A stretch of 64,000 nt of DNA from Candidatus Chlamydia corallus (lineage in GTDB: Bacteria > Chlamydiota > Chlamydiia > Chlamydiales > Chlamydiaceae): NCBI RefSeq assembly GCF_002817655.1, contig NZ_NWQK01000001.1, positions 483,658 to 547,657 on the forward strand, given 5' to 3'. Shown here one piece after another: positions 30,832-39,309 of this stretch. The number at the start of each line of letters is the position of its first letter. The stretch's first letter is position 1. The notes beneath the pieces are model-generated. The model was not told the DNA's origin, ran no database searches, and was given only the letters and a program-made list of their open reading frames with translations. The position numbers were made by a program, and so were the translations under genes.

Positions 30832-31302
30832 CTATCTACAACATTTAATGTTGAGGTGACTTTTTATAAACATACAGCCAAGGAAGAGCAAGGTAAGCAA
30901 GGTAACAAGAATTCTTAAAGCTAGGATAATGATGCCTAAACCAAGAATTTCTAAAACGCCAACAAATGTATGATAGATTTTGGTAAAGGCAGAGCCTGAG
31001 CAACCTTTGACGAACCATACAGCACAAAGTCGTCCTATACCGTAAAACACACTTACAAGGGGGATAGTCTTTAGTATTCCATCACAGATATAGGCAATTG
31101 TTATTTTGCAAGGGGAATTTGTACCGTCTTTGTTAAACCAGACAAGAAGTGCGTCACTAAGTGGACTCGCATACTCCTCTTCTGCCAAACTAGTGGAATC
31201 TTCAGTAGAAGCATACAGTCGAGTAGATTGAAAGGCGTCCACTATGAGTGGGAAATATTTATTTGCCTCCAAAAAATCAAATCGTGTTTCGTACATTTTC
31301 AT
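30832..31302 (-). CDS. Small membrane protein, paralogue of the 29984 gene
   Basis: The 156-residue product is similar along its length to the preceding gene. It shares the start MYETRFDFLEA-like segment (versus RYETADEFFDA) and FYGIGRLCAVWFVKGCSGSA. It also shares the hydrophobic run EILGLGIIILALRIL, ending in a short basic tail. AAGGTGG lies 6 nt before the ATG at 31300-31302. A 337-bp gap to the neighbour suggests separate transcription. Function is unknown. Confidence 0.65.
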   Translation of the reverse strand: MKMYETRFDFLEANKYFPLIVDAFQSTRLYASTEDSTSLAEEEYASPLSDALLVWFNKDGTNSPCKITIAYICDGILKTIPLVSVFYGIGRLCAVWFVKGCSGSAFTKIYHTFVGVLEILGLGIIILALRILVTLLTLLFLGCMFIKSHLNIKCCR

Positions 31303-31728
31303 AAGCCACCTTGTTTTAAGGCAGATAATTATATCCGCAACAATGCTTTATTTCTAATAAAAAATGTTTTTAACTAGCTATCTTAATAACTTCTGCTTTT
31401 CTAATACTTAAAACTAGTGTCAAAGATTTTCATTAAGAATTAAAAAAGAGGGAATCCGAGAACCCCATACTCATCGCACCTCAAGTTGATAACTTCATAA
31501 AAACTCGGGAACAAAACTCTGAAAAATATCATACAAAATAGAGAGTCCCCATCCTGTTTTCAAAAAAATAACCCTTTGATAATTCGAACACGTTGCTGAG
31601 AGATGTGTATGAAATCATTTTTTAATATCGCAACTTGAAGAAAAAGAGGACAAAGATTATCATTTTACGTTCGCGATTGGCACTAATCCCCCCTTTTGTT
31701 ATGGTGAATAAAAAGGTGTGCGTGGATT
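31303..31728. other. Divergent intergenic region upstream of the T3S operon
   Basis: This 426-bp gap lies between the leftward paralogue gene and sctJ and must carry the promoter for the T3S basal-body operon. No gene is supported. AAAAAGGTG provides the ribosome site for sctJ. I cannot single out a promoter by eye. Confidence 0.5.
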
Positions 31729-32721
31729 ATGGTTCGTCGATCTATTTCTTTTTGCTTTTTCTTTCTAATGACGTTGTTCTGTTGCACGAGCTGCAACAGT
31801 AGGTCTTTGATTGTACATGGTCTCCCTGGCAGAGAAGCCAATGAGATTGTAGTACTTTTGGTAAGCAAAGGGGTAGCTGCACAAAAATTACCCCAAGCTG
31901 CAGCGGCTACAGCTGGAGCAGCTTCCGAGCAAATGTGGGATATTGCTGTTCCCTCAGCACAAATCACAGAGGCCCTTGCAATTTTAAATCAAGCAGGTCT
32001 TCCCCGTATGAAGGGGACAAGCCTGTTAGATCTTTTTGCAAAACAAGGCCTTGTTCCTTCAGAACTTCAGGAGAAAATCCGTTATCAAGAAGGCCTATCA
32101 GAACAAATGGCCTCTACGATTAGAAAAATGGACGGCATTGTCGATGCCTCAGTACAGATTTCCTTTACTACAGAAAACGAGGAGCATCTTCCTTTAACAG
32201 CCTCTGTTTATATTAAGCATCGGGGGGTTTTAGACAATCCGAACAGCATCATGGTCTCCAAAATTAAGCGGCTTGTAGCAAGCGCAGTTCCAGGACTTGT
32301 CCCAGAAAATGTCTCCGTAGTGAGTGACCGTGCGGCTTATAGTGATATAACAATTAATGGTCCTTGGGGGTTAACAGAAGAAATCGATTACGTCTCCGTT
32401 TGGGGAATCATTCTTGCTAAGTCTTCGCTCACTAAATTCCGTCTCGTTTTTTATTGTTTGATTCTCATTCTATTTATCATCTCTTGTGGTCTCCTTTGGG
32501 TAATTTGGAAAACTCATACTCTCATCATGACTATGGGAGGCACGAAAGCATTCTTCAATCCTACCCCCTATGCTAAGACTGCTTTAGAAGCAAAGAAAGC
32601 TGAGGGAACAGCTGCTGACAAAGATAAAAAAGAGGAGTCAGATCAACCTAGTGAAAGCAAAAATGCTGAAGCTAATGATAAAGATGCTCCAGAAGGAAGC
32701 AACGAAATTGAGGACGCCTAG
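31729..32721 (+). CDS. sctJ: T3S inner-membrane ring lipoprotein SctJ (CdsJ/YscJ)
   Basis: SctJ forms the inner ring of the injectisome base, anchored by an N-terminal lipid and a C-terminal membrane helix. The N-terminus is a hydrophobic signal ending in CCTSC, with a lipobox-like cysteine. The YscJ domain (about residues 24-210) contains GLPGREANEIVVLL, ILNQAGLPR and the EGLSEQMASTI stretch. A membrane helix is near residues 240-262. An acidic/lysine-rich cytoplasmic tail follows. At 330 residues it is longer than YscJ (about 245), mostly by that tail. It is the first gene of the basal-body run. Confidence 0.95.
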   Translation: MVRRSISFCFFFLMTLFCCTSCNSRSLIVHGLPGREANEIVVLLVSKGVAAQKLPQAAAATAGAASEQMWDIAVPSAQITEALAILNQAGLPRMKGTSLLDLFAKQGLVPSELQEKIRYQEGLSEQMASTIRKMDGIVDASVQISFTTENEEHLPLTASVYIKHRGVLDNPNSIMVSKIKRLVASAVPGLVPENVSVVSDRAAYSDITINGPWGLTEEIDYVSVWGIILAKSSLTKFRLVFYCLILILFIISCGLLWVIWKTHTLIMTMGGTKAFFNPTPYAKTALEAKKAEGTAADKDKKEESDQPSESKNAEANDKDAPEGSNEIEDA

Positions 32722-33554
32722 TGACTGCCAACACTTTTGGAACTCTAGACATCTTGATGAAGCACTCCAAGGAAGATGACCTCTCTCGGTTTCTTCCTAA
32801 AAATCTTCTTGTTGAATCTCCTCATCCTCAGGAGATTCCCTTAAAGTCTTTATCTTATACTATGAGCTGGTTACCCACGATTCATCCTTCTTGGATTGCC
32901 ATTGCTATGAAAGATTTCCCTTCTGAAGTACAGGGTCAGTTATTAGCGTGGTTACCAGATTCTTTGGTTCAGGAAATTCTACCCCTACTCTCAAGAATCT
33001 CTGTAGCAACACGCCGCTGTGCACCTTTCGGAGCCTTCTATCTCCTAGATATGCTAAGTAAAAAGATTCGTCCTTGTGGAATTACAGAGGAGATTTTTCT
33101 TCCAGCTTCCTCAACAAACGCCATACTTTACTATACGGGTCCTGTAAAGATCACTTTAATCAACTGTCTAGGTCTGTACTCTATTGCTAAAGAGTTGAAA
33201 CACATTCTAGATAAGGTTGTGATTGAACAAGTGAGAAGTGCTCTTACTCCTACAGAGAAATTATTTCTTACCTACTGCCAATCTCATCCTATGAAACATT
33301 TAGAAACTACGAATTTTCTTTCTTCTTGGACTACCGATACAGAATTGCGACAATTCATTCATAAGCAAGGATTAGAGTTTTTAGGTAAAGCATTAACAAA
33401 AGAAAACGCTTCTTTTCTATGGTATCTTCTACGTAGGTTAGATGTCGGTCGAGCATATATTATCGAGCAGACTTTAAAAGCATGGTATGATCATCCCTAC
33501 GTGGATTATTTTAAGTCCCGCCTAGAACAATGCATGAAAGTCTTAGTAAAATAA
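32721..33554 (+). CDS. T3S operon protein in the sctK position, unassigned
   Basis: The 277-residue product begins at a GTG whose G is the last base of the sctJ TAG, so the two are translationally coupled. It has no signal peptide or membrane segment. Its sequence is leucine-rich and helical, with the W-L-P-x-I-H-P-S-W-I stretch near residue 50 and FPSEVQGQLLAWLP after it. Position between sctJ and sctL is where YscK-type sorting-platform proteins are encoded in other systems, which is the best guess. It matches the CT560 position of C. trachomatis as I recall. Confidence 0.75.
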   Translation: MTANTFGTLDILMKHSKEDDLSRFLPKNLLVESPHPQEIPLKSLSYTMSWLPTIHPSWIAIAMKDFPSEVQGQLLAWLPDSLVQEILPLLSRISVATRRCAPFGAFYLLDMLSKKIRPCGITEEIFLPASSTNAILYYTGPVKITLINCLGLYSIAKELKHILDKVVIEQVRSALTPTEKLFLTYCQSHPMKHLETTNFLSSWTTDTELRQFIHKQGLEFLGKALTKENASFLWYLLRRLDVGRAYIIEQTLKAWYDHPYVDYFKSRLEQCMKVLVK

Positions 33555-33686
33555 AAGCTGAATTAAGTCTGAATAAATAAAGATTTAGCTTTATACAAAG
33601 TATAGAAAAATAAAACGACAATAAAAAGGAGCGGCGTTTTCTCTTCTGAGATGAATAGCTCTCAAAGATGCTACGCCATGATAAAG

Positions 33687-34388
33687 ATGAAGTTTTTTAG
33701 CTTAATTTTTAAAGATGATGATGTCTCCCCAAATAAGAAGGTTTTGTCTCCTGAAGCTTTCTCCGCTTTTCTTGACGCCAAAGAGCTACTAGAAAAAACA
33801 AAAACCGATAGCGAGGCCTATGTAGCGGAGACCAAAGAGCAGTGTGTACATATTCGTCAAGAAGCCAAAGACCTAGGATTTAAAGAGGGCTCGGAATCTT
33901 GGAGCAAGCAAATTGCTTTCTTGCAAGAAGAAACTAAAAATTTACGCACAAGAGTACGAGAAGCATTGGTTCCTCTGGCAATTGCCAGCGTAAGGAAAAT
34001 CATTGGGAAGGAACTCGAAATGCATCCCGAAACGATTGTCTCTATTATTTCTCAAGCATTGAAAGAGCTCACGCAAAATAAAAATATCATTATCTATGTC
34101 AATCCCAAAGATTTACCTCTTGTTGAGAAAAGTCGTCCTGAACTTAAGAAAATCGTAGAGTATGCAGACACCTTGATTCTGACAGCAAAACCAGATGTGA
34201 CTCCTGGAGGTTGCATTATCGAGACAGAAGCAGGAATCGTCAATGCCCAGCTTGATATACAATTAGATGCCTTAGAAAAAGCTTTCTCGACTATACTAAA
34301 GCTGAACAACCCTGTAGATGAACAACCTGAGACTTCATCATCCACAGATGCTGCCTCTCCCTCTAATGATCAGGATAAGAAAGAATAA
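33687..34388 (+). CDS. sctL: T3S ATPase regulator SctL (CdsL/YscL)
   Basis: SctL is the peripheral stator that binds and restrains the T3S ATPase SctN, as FliH does in flagella. The 233-residue product has an N-terminal variable part and a long coiled-coil region rich in K/E (about 35-100). The C-terminal domain contains GKELEMHPETIVSII and PGGCIIETEAGIVNAQLDIQLD, typical of the FliH/YscL tail. An upstream in-frame ATG at 33651 adds 12 residues. I prefer the ATG at 33687 because MKFFSLIFK is the start I remember for the family; the ribosome site is weak for both. Confidence 0.88.
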   Translation: MKFFSLIFKDDDVSPNKKVLSPEAFSAFLDAKELLEKTKTDSEAYVAETKEQCVHIRQEAKDLGFKEGSESWSKQIAFLQEETKNLRTRVREALVPLAIASVRKIIGKELEMHPETIVSIISQALKELTQNKNIIIYVNPKDLPLVEKSRPELKKIVEYADTLILTAKPDVTPGGCIIETEAGIVNAQLDIQLDALEKAFSTILKLNNPVDEQPETSSSTDAASPSNDQDKKE

Positions 34389-34402
34389 GGGTATTCACTA
34401 TT

Positions 34403-35320
34403 ATGCGATCCATGTTTCGAGTTTTCCTTTATTTTTTTACACTTAGCGCATCATGCTGTTTCGCCGATGCCAGTCTATATGAAAACTCCTGTCCTTCGCG
34501 TTGCCAGCCTACTCCTACCCCCGCGAATCCTAATCCTGTACGTGTAGTACAACAACCTGTTGTATCACCAGCCCCCTCGTACACACCCCCAGTGGCTGCT
34601 GATGACGTTCTCCCAAGAGATCATCTTTCAGATGGAAGTTTTTCGGATACTTATCCAGACATTACAACGCAAGCTATCATCTTAATTTTCTTGGCCCTTT
34701 CGCCCTTCTTAGTGATGTTACTCACTTCGTATCTAAAGATTATTATTACTCTAGTCCTTTTGCGTAACGCCTTAGGAGTGCAACAAACACCTCCCAGTCA
34801 AGTCCTCAATGGTATTGCACTCATCCTTTCTATTTATGTCATGTTCCCAACTGGCGTGGCTATGTATAAAGATGCTCGCAGGGAAATCGAAGCCAATACG
34901 ATTCCTCAAAGTCTCTTCACTGCACAGGGTGCTGAAACAGTTTTTGTAGCTTTAAATAAATCTAAAGAACCCTTGCGTTCTTTCCTAATTCGCAATACTC
35001 CAAAAGCACAAATCCAAAGTTTTTATAAGATTTCACAAAAAACATTCCCTACAGAAATTCGAGAGCACCTTACCGCATCTGATTTCGTAATCATTATTCC
35101 TGCTTTTATTATGGGGCAGATAAAAAATGCTTTTGAAATTGGTGTTTTGATCTATCTACCTTTCTTTGTTATTGATTTAGTGACTGCTAATGTTCTTGTA
35201 GCGATGCAGATGATGATGTTATCCCCTCTCTCGATTTCGTTGCCTTTAAAGTTACTTCTAATAGTCATGGTAGACGGATGGACATTACTGCTCCAAGGAC
35301 TTATGATCAGCTTTAAATAA
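34403..35320 (+). CDS. sctR: T3S export apparatus protein SctR (CdsR/YscR)
   Basis: SctR is the main subunit of the SctRST export gate. The membrane core has the family stretches LLTSYLKIIITLVLLRNALG and QTPPSQVLNGIALILS, and the C-terminal LSLPLKLLLIVMVDGW-like segment. At 305 residues it is about 90 longer than YscR. The extra N-terminus is a signal-like hydrophobic segment ending near SCCFADA, then a proline-rich linker (about residues 30-70). It follows sctL by 14 nt. Confidence 0.95.
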   Translation: MRSMFRVFLYFFTLSASCCFADASLYENSCPSRCQPTPTPANPNPVRVVQQPVVSPAPSYTPPVAADDVLPRDHLSDGSFSDTYPDITTQAIILIFLALSPFLVMLLTSYLKIIITLVLLRNALGVQQTPPSQVLNGIALILSIYVMFPTGVAMYKDARREIEANTIPQSLFTAQGAETVFVALNKSKEPLRSFLIRNTPKAQIQSFYKISQKTFPTEIREHLTASDFVIIIPAFIMGQIKNAFEIGVLIYLPFFVIDLVTANVLVAMQMMMLSPLSISLPLKLLLIVMVDGWTLLLQGLMISFK

Positions 35321-35331
35321 GGACACGTGCC

Positions 35332-35619
35332 GTGTTAGCTTTCTTCGCAACTAGTTTCAAATCTGTTCTTTTTGAGTACTCTTATCAGTCCTTATTACTG
35401 ATTTTGATTGTTTCGGCACCCCCGATTATCTTAGCTTCGATTGTAGGGATTATGGTCGCAATCTTCCAGGCAGCAACACAAATTCAAGAGCAAACTTTTG
35501 CTTTTGCAGTAAAGCTTGTCGTGATTTTTGGGACCTTAATGATCTCTGGAGGATGGCTTAGCAACATGATCTTACGCTTTGCGGGTCAGATTTTCCAAAA
35601 CTTCTACAAATGGAAATAA
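35332..35619 (+). CDS. sctS: T3S export apparatus protein SctS (CdsS/YscS)
   Basis: SctS contributes hairpins to the export gate. The 95-residue product has two hydrophobic segments, one around LLLILIVSAPPIILASIVG and one near residues 55-80. The loop between them has FQAATQIQEQTFAF, the conserved family signature. The start is a GTG at 35332, with AAGGA located 8 nt upstream, 11 nt after sctR. Confidence 0.94.
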   Translation: MLAFFATSFKSVLFEYSYQSLLLILIVSAPPIILASIVGIMVAIFQAATQIQEQTFAFAVKLVVIFGTLMISGGWLSNMILRFAGQIFQNFYKWK

Positions 35620-35626
35620 AAAGCTT

Positions 35627-36496
35627 ATGGGAATTTCTCTACCAGAGCTTTTTTCCAACCTCGGTTCCGCTTACTTAGATTACATCTTTCAACGCCCTCC
35701 AGCGTATGTTTGGGCAGTTTTTCTTCTTTTATTGGCAAGGCTTTTGCCTATTTTTGCTGTAGCTCCTTTTCTAGGAGCAAAGCTTTTTCCCTCTCCTATT
35801 AAAATTGGCATAGGCCTCTCTTGGCTTGCAGTAATCTTTCCAAAAGTCTTGGCAGATACGCAGATCGCGAATTACATGGATAACAATCTTTTTTATATTT
35901 TACTTGTGAAGGAGATGATTATTGGGATCGTGATTGGTTTTGTTTTAGCCTTTCCCTTTTATGCTGCACAATCAGCAGGATCTTTCATCACTAACCAACA
36001 GGGGATTCAAGGTTTAGAAGGTGCTACATCTCTTATTTCTATTGAGCAGACCTCTCCTCACGGAATTTTATACCACTACTTTGTGACAATTGTTTTTTGG
36101 TTAGTGGGGGGTCACCGCATTGTAATTTCTCTTCTATTGCAAACTCTTGAAGTGATCCCTATCCACAGTTTCTTTCCTGCAGAGATGATGAGCCTGCATG
36201 CCCCGATTTGGATTACTATGATCAAGATGTGCCAGCTCTGCCTCGTTATGACCATACAACTTAGTGCACCCGCAGCTCTAGCCATGTTAATGTCTGACCT
36301 ATTCCTAGGGATTATTAACCGTATGGCGCCTCAAGTTCAGGTCATCTACCTCCTCTCTGCACTCAAAGCTTTCATGGGTCTTATCTTCCTAACCCTTGCT
36401 TGGTGGTTTATAATTAAGCAGATTGATTATTTCACTCTTGCTTGGTTCAAAGAAGTCCCGATTATGCTCTTAGGTTCAAGCCCTCAAGTACTCTAA
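35627..36496 (+). CDS. sctT: T3S export apparatus protein SctT (CdsT/YscT)
   Basis: SctT completes the SctRST gate. The 289-residue product has several membrane segments and the family stretches KEMIIGIVIGFVLAFPFYAAQ, here read in parts, and SAPAALAMLMSDLFLG. An in-frame ATG overlapping sctS exists at 35579. The ATG at 35627, 7 nt after the sctS stop, gives the normal length and the expected N-terminus MGISLPELF. It ends the basal-body operon. Confidence 0.94.
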   Translation: MGISLPELFSNLGSAYLDYIFQRPPAYVWAVFLLLLARLLPIFAVAPFLGAKLFPSPIKIGIGLSWLAVIFPKVLADTQIANYMDNNLFYILLVKEMIIGIVIGFVLAFPFYAAQSAGSFITNQQGIQGLEGATSLISIEQTSPHGILYHYFVTIVFWLVGGHRIVISLLLQTLEVIPIHSFFPAEMMSLHAPIWITMIKMCQLCLVMTIQLSAPAALAMLMSDLFLGIINRMAPQVQVIYLLSALKAFMGLIFLTLAWWFIIKQIDYFTLAWFKEVPIMLLGSSPQVL

Positions 36497-36768
36497 TCTG
36501 ATTTCTTCTTTATCCTAGGCTCTCATAAAGTCCTTGTATGACATATCCTCTTACTTTCGGCGAACTGTTTATAATTTCTTAGGCAATTTTCATTCGTGTT
36601 CTTTATAAGCTAAGAACATGTAAATGAGAGAAAGTAAGAAACGATAGTATGGGATGAGAGTTGAGACGTAATAAATCTCGAGCTTTAATGAGTATTTCTA
36701 AAAACAAGGCAAAAAAGCTTAGGAAAGGAGAGCTTCAACATTTTGCCTTTAGGGAAAGAGGGTTAGTT

Positions 36769-37236
36769 TTAAGAAGGTTTGTTCGAAGCATCCTGACGTT
36801 TATCGCAAGAATCTTTCGAACAAGACGGCGCTGTCGTAATGAAAGAAAGGATTACGCAGAGAACAATAAAAGAGACGGCAAAGGAAGGTATATTTAATAC
36901 AAAAAACAAAATCAGACCGCAAAGAATCGCATTCTTAATAGGGCCATTAGCAATCGAATAGCTCTGCAGATTGCTTAGCATTTTACGAATTTCAATGTGA
37001 AAACCTAAGACCGTACCACAAGCAATAAACAGCCCCCCTGCCCATGAAACAAAATCCGTAATAATACCAACAAGCACTAGGCAACCACCGATGGTTTCAC
37101 AAGCTCGATGAGAGAGAAATTTTTTCCATCTTCCTATTTTAGGATTGGAGTGTAAATCTTTCACCCTACGCTTCAAAGAGCCAAATTGTGAAGACGATTC
37201 TTTAGAGGAGTTCTCTTTCGGGGTCTCGTCTGCCAT
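36769..37236 (-). CDS. Probable inclusion-membrane (Inc-type) protein
   Basis: The 155-residue product has a polar, serine/lysine-rich N-terminus. Two closely spaced hydrophobic regions follow (about residues 45-80 and 98-130), then a cysteine-containing polar tail. The bilobed hydrophobic region is the hallmark of chlamydial Inc proteins, which are T3S substrates inserted in the vacuole membrane. It lacks a Sec signal. The ATG at 37234-37236 follows GGTAGGA; an upstream in-frame codon would add 17 residues without a ribosome site. It sits between the T3S and T2S operons and matches the CT565 position (recalled). Confidence 0.7.
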   Translation of the reverse strand: MADETPKENSSKESSSQFGSLKRRVKDLHSNPKIGRWKKFLSHRACETIGGCLVLVGIITDFVSWAGGLFIACGTVLGFHIEIRKMLSNLQSYSIANGPIKNAILCGLILFFVLNIPSFAVSFIVLCVILSFITTAPSCSKDSCDKRQDASNKPS

Positions 37237-37320
37237 GGTCCTACCTATAGAAATATTTTTTATTGTACTTATTAAGACAATTATCAAAAAAAACTATTTA
37301 AAATAAATAATAAAATTGAA

Positions 37321-38325
37321 TTATAATTTAATACTCTTTGAAGGGCAGCGACATCGAGAAATTGCCTTAGTATCTGGATCTACCAAAAATAAGTAATCCC
37401 CTGCACTTCCCAAGGTACAGTCAAACATTTTTTTATTTAATATGGGAAGCAGGTCATACCGGCTCAGAATTAACTGCATTTTGTCTCTCAACTCCAAACG
37501 GAAGTCTGTTCGTGTTTTAAAGAGCTCTAAAGCAGCAGCTTGTCCGTGTTCTTGGATTGCTTGTTCTTGACGCTTCACCGCCTCCCAAACGCCGTCACGG
37601 AGTAGAGAAGCTTCCCTATAAGCATCGGGATGATCTAGAACAGCTTCTAACAATAAGGGATCCATAAAAATCAAGTTTAGCTTACAGTGGCCTAAACTTT
37701 TTTCTTCATAGTGCAGAAAATTCAGTAGCGACTGAGAGGTTGCAGACCCTCTTAGCATTTTATAAAGAATCTCCGCATGTTCATCTGGCAACGTTAGGGT
37801 TTCAATAACATCTGGCCCCAACTGAAGTCCACCCTCTAAAATCTCTTGTTTTTTACCTATCAAGGCGTTAGCAATAATATACTCAGATCCAGGAGGCGCA
37901 TTTCCAGTATCTACATAGGCACGTCGAAGTAATCGAATAAAAATAGAGTACCACGATGCTGTGTCACTATAGTGTTCAGGAGCCTCATGAAGCAAAGCAT
38001 ATAGGTTATAGCGTGAATTATTGGGAGGCCTTGAAAAAGGAACCTGTAATAAGCGATATCTTTGCTTTTTCTTAGTGGCTACTTTCGCAATCTGATTTGG
38101 CGTGATCTTCCCTGTATCTTTTGAGATTCTTTCGAGCGCTGAAGCATGCCGAGATTTTTCCTGATATTCGATTTCAGCACAAGCAGAGCGCTTGATAGAA
38201 AAGAAATTTTCACCACGTTCTATAGTTTGAGCACATGCACAACGCTTACGAGCATTAGCAGCGTCAAAAGCTACTAAAGAAATTAATGATGTCAAACACA
38301 GTAAAGTAAAAATATAAGGTTGCAT
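37321..38325 (-). CDS. T2S-operon distal protein, exported, unassigned
   Basis: The 334-residue product starts with a hydrophobic signal (MQPYIFTLLCLTSLISLVAF) and a following DAANA cleavage-like site. The mature part is rich in leucine and charged residues, with cysteines near the N- and C-termini (RCACAQ, SRCRCPSK). The ATG at 38323-38325 is 4 nt after the stop of the upstream minor-pseudopilin gene. A TTG 7 codons earlier overlaps that gene. Its size and place would suit a GspK-like tip protein, but the prepilin motif is absent, so this is only a suggestion. CT566 position (recalled). Confidence 0.7.
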   Translation of the reverse strand: MQPYIFTLLCLTSLISLVAFDAANARKRCACAQTIERGENFFSIKRSACAEIEYQEKSRHASALERISKDTGKITPNQIAKVATKKKQRYRLLQVPFSRPPNNSRYNLYALLHEAPEHYSDTASWYSIFIRLLRRAYVDTGNAPPGSEYIIANALIGKKQEILEGGLQLGPDVIETLTLPDEHAEILYKMLRGSATSQSLLNFLHYEEKSLGHCKLNLIFMDPLLLEAVLDHPDAYREASLLRDGVWEAVKRQEQAIQEHGQAAALELFKTRTDFRLELRDKMQLILSRYDLLPILNKKMFDCTLGSAGDYLFLVDPDTKAISRCRCPSKSIKL

Positions 38326-38329
38326 AGGC

Positions 38330-38881
38330 TTATTTCCCAAGAGCAAATTGGTAGGTTAGGGTTCTTACGGGATACGCTTTAGGTTCCCGTGTTATAGTCA
38401 AAGCAACTTTTTCAGGAAGTTTGTCAGGATTAGGATTTTTCTGATAGGAAATTACAACACTAGTAACGTGGGAAAGCAGCAGCTGCGTTTCGGAATGTGT
38501 CTCGTCCTTCATATTACAAATACGAAGTTCCAATCTATGTTCTTTGGTATCGTGATAAAGAGAAGCTCGTACAGCACCCGCCAGTTTCGGGTCTCTATAG
38601 ACGCCCCGATCAAATATTAAAGAGAATAAAGACCCAGGATCCTGGGAAGATGAAGAGAGTGACATGCTGAATAGGGTGCGCAACTGCTTGTATGCTCGAT
38701 TTTCCTCTATGTAAAGGTTATAAATACGTTCTTTTTGCTTTTGTACAGAATAAATCTTCCGATACCAAAAGCCCAAAGTCCCTAATAGCAGAGCAATTAG
38801 GGTAAATGACATGAGTAATTCCATAAGCACAAAGCCACGCTTTTGCTTTTTCTTGCTAGTTATAGAGTTACGCATAAGCAT
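38330..38881 (-). CDS. Type II secretion minor pseudopilin-like protein (GspJ/H-like)
   Basis: The 183-residue product has a type-IV prepilin N-terminus: a basic leader, then KRG with cleavage expected before FVLMELLMSFTLIALLLG, including Glu at +5. A globular domain with short beta-type segments follows. The start overlaps the upstream gene by about 20 nt. Which minor pseudopilin it is cannot be told by eye. Gene order after gspG supports a T2S role. Confidence 0.8.
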   Translation of the reverse strand: MLMRNSITSKKKQKRGFVLMELLMSFTLIALLLGTLGFWYRKIYSVQKQKERIYNLYIEENRAYKQLRTLFSMSLSSSSQDPGSLFSLIFDRGVYRDPKLAGAVRASLYHDTKEHRLELRICNMKDETHSETQLLLSHVTSVVISYQKNPNPDKLPEKVALTITREPKAYPVRTLTYQFALGK

Positions 38882-39297
38882 CTTTGCACCGATACTGCTT
38901 GTTTCTGATCAGGGAAAAGTTCCACAACCACATCGGCAAGACAAACCTTCATCTTAAGATTATCACCACGCACTTCTTGACGAATATCTACACTATAACC
39001 ATACGGTATACGATAACCTACCCCCTGACTTGTATATCCTAAAGAAACCGTCTGCCCCATCCCCGATGCAAGGACAGTTCCTTGTGCCATTTGCTCACGC
39101 ATCTTTTCTTCAACAGATAGAAAACAGTGATCGATAAGGGCGGGCAATTGCACATTGAAAATATCTTCCTCAAAAGACCTATGCAGAGCGTAATAGAATC
39201 TGATGCAAGGCATTAGCACTGCGCAAACCAAGGAAAGCGCCATCAGTACTTCTACAAGTAAAAAGCCGCGTTTGATCTTACGTCTGGACCTTATCAT
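38860..39297 (-). CDS. Type II secretion minor pseudopilin-like protein (GspI-like)
   Basis: The 145-residue product shows IKRG followed by FLLVEVLMALSLVCAVLMP, a prepilin cleavage site with Glu at +5. Size and the VEVLMAL start are closest to GspI/GspJ minor pseudopilins. It lies 12 nt after gspG and overlaps the next gene. Confidence 0.8.
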   Translation of the reverse strand: MIRSRRKIKRGFLLVEVLMALSLVCAVLMPCIRFYYALHRSFEEDIFNVQLPALIDHCFLSVEEKMREQMAQGTVLASGMGQTVSLGYTSQGVGYRIPYGYSVDIRQEVRGDNLKMKVCLADVVVELFPDQKQAVSVQRCLCVTL

Positions 39298-39309
39298 TTT
39301 ACTAAAGAG

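Noticed and set aside
36661..36897. 78-codon very basic frame starting with TTG
   Set aside because: Its second half is antisense to the Inc-type gene ending at 36769, there is no good ribosome site, and the Arg/Lys richness is what that antisense strand would give.
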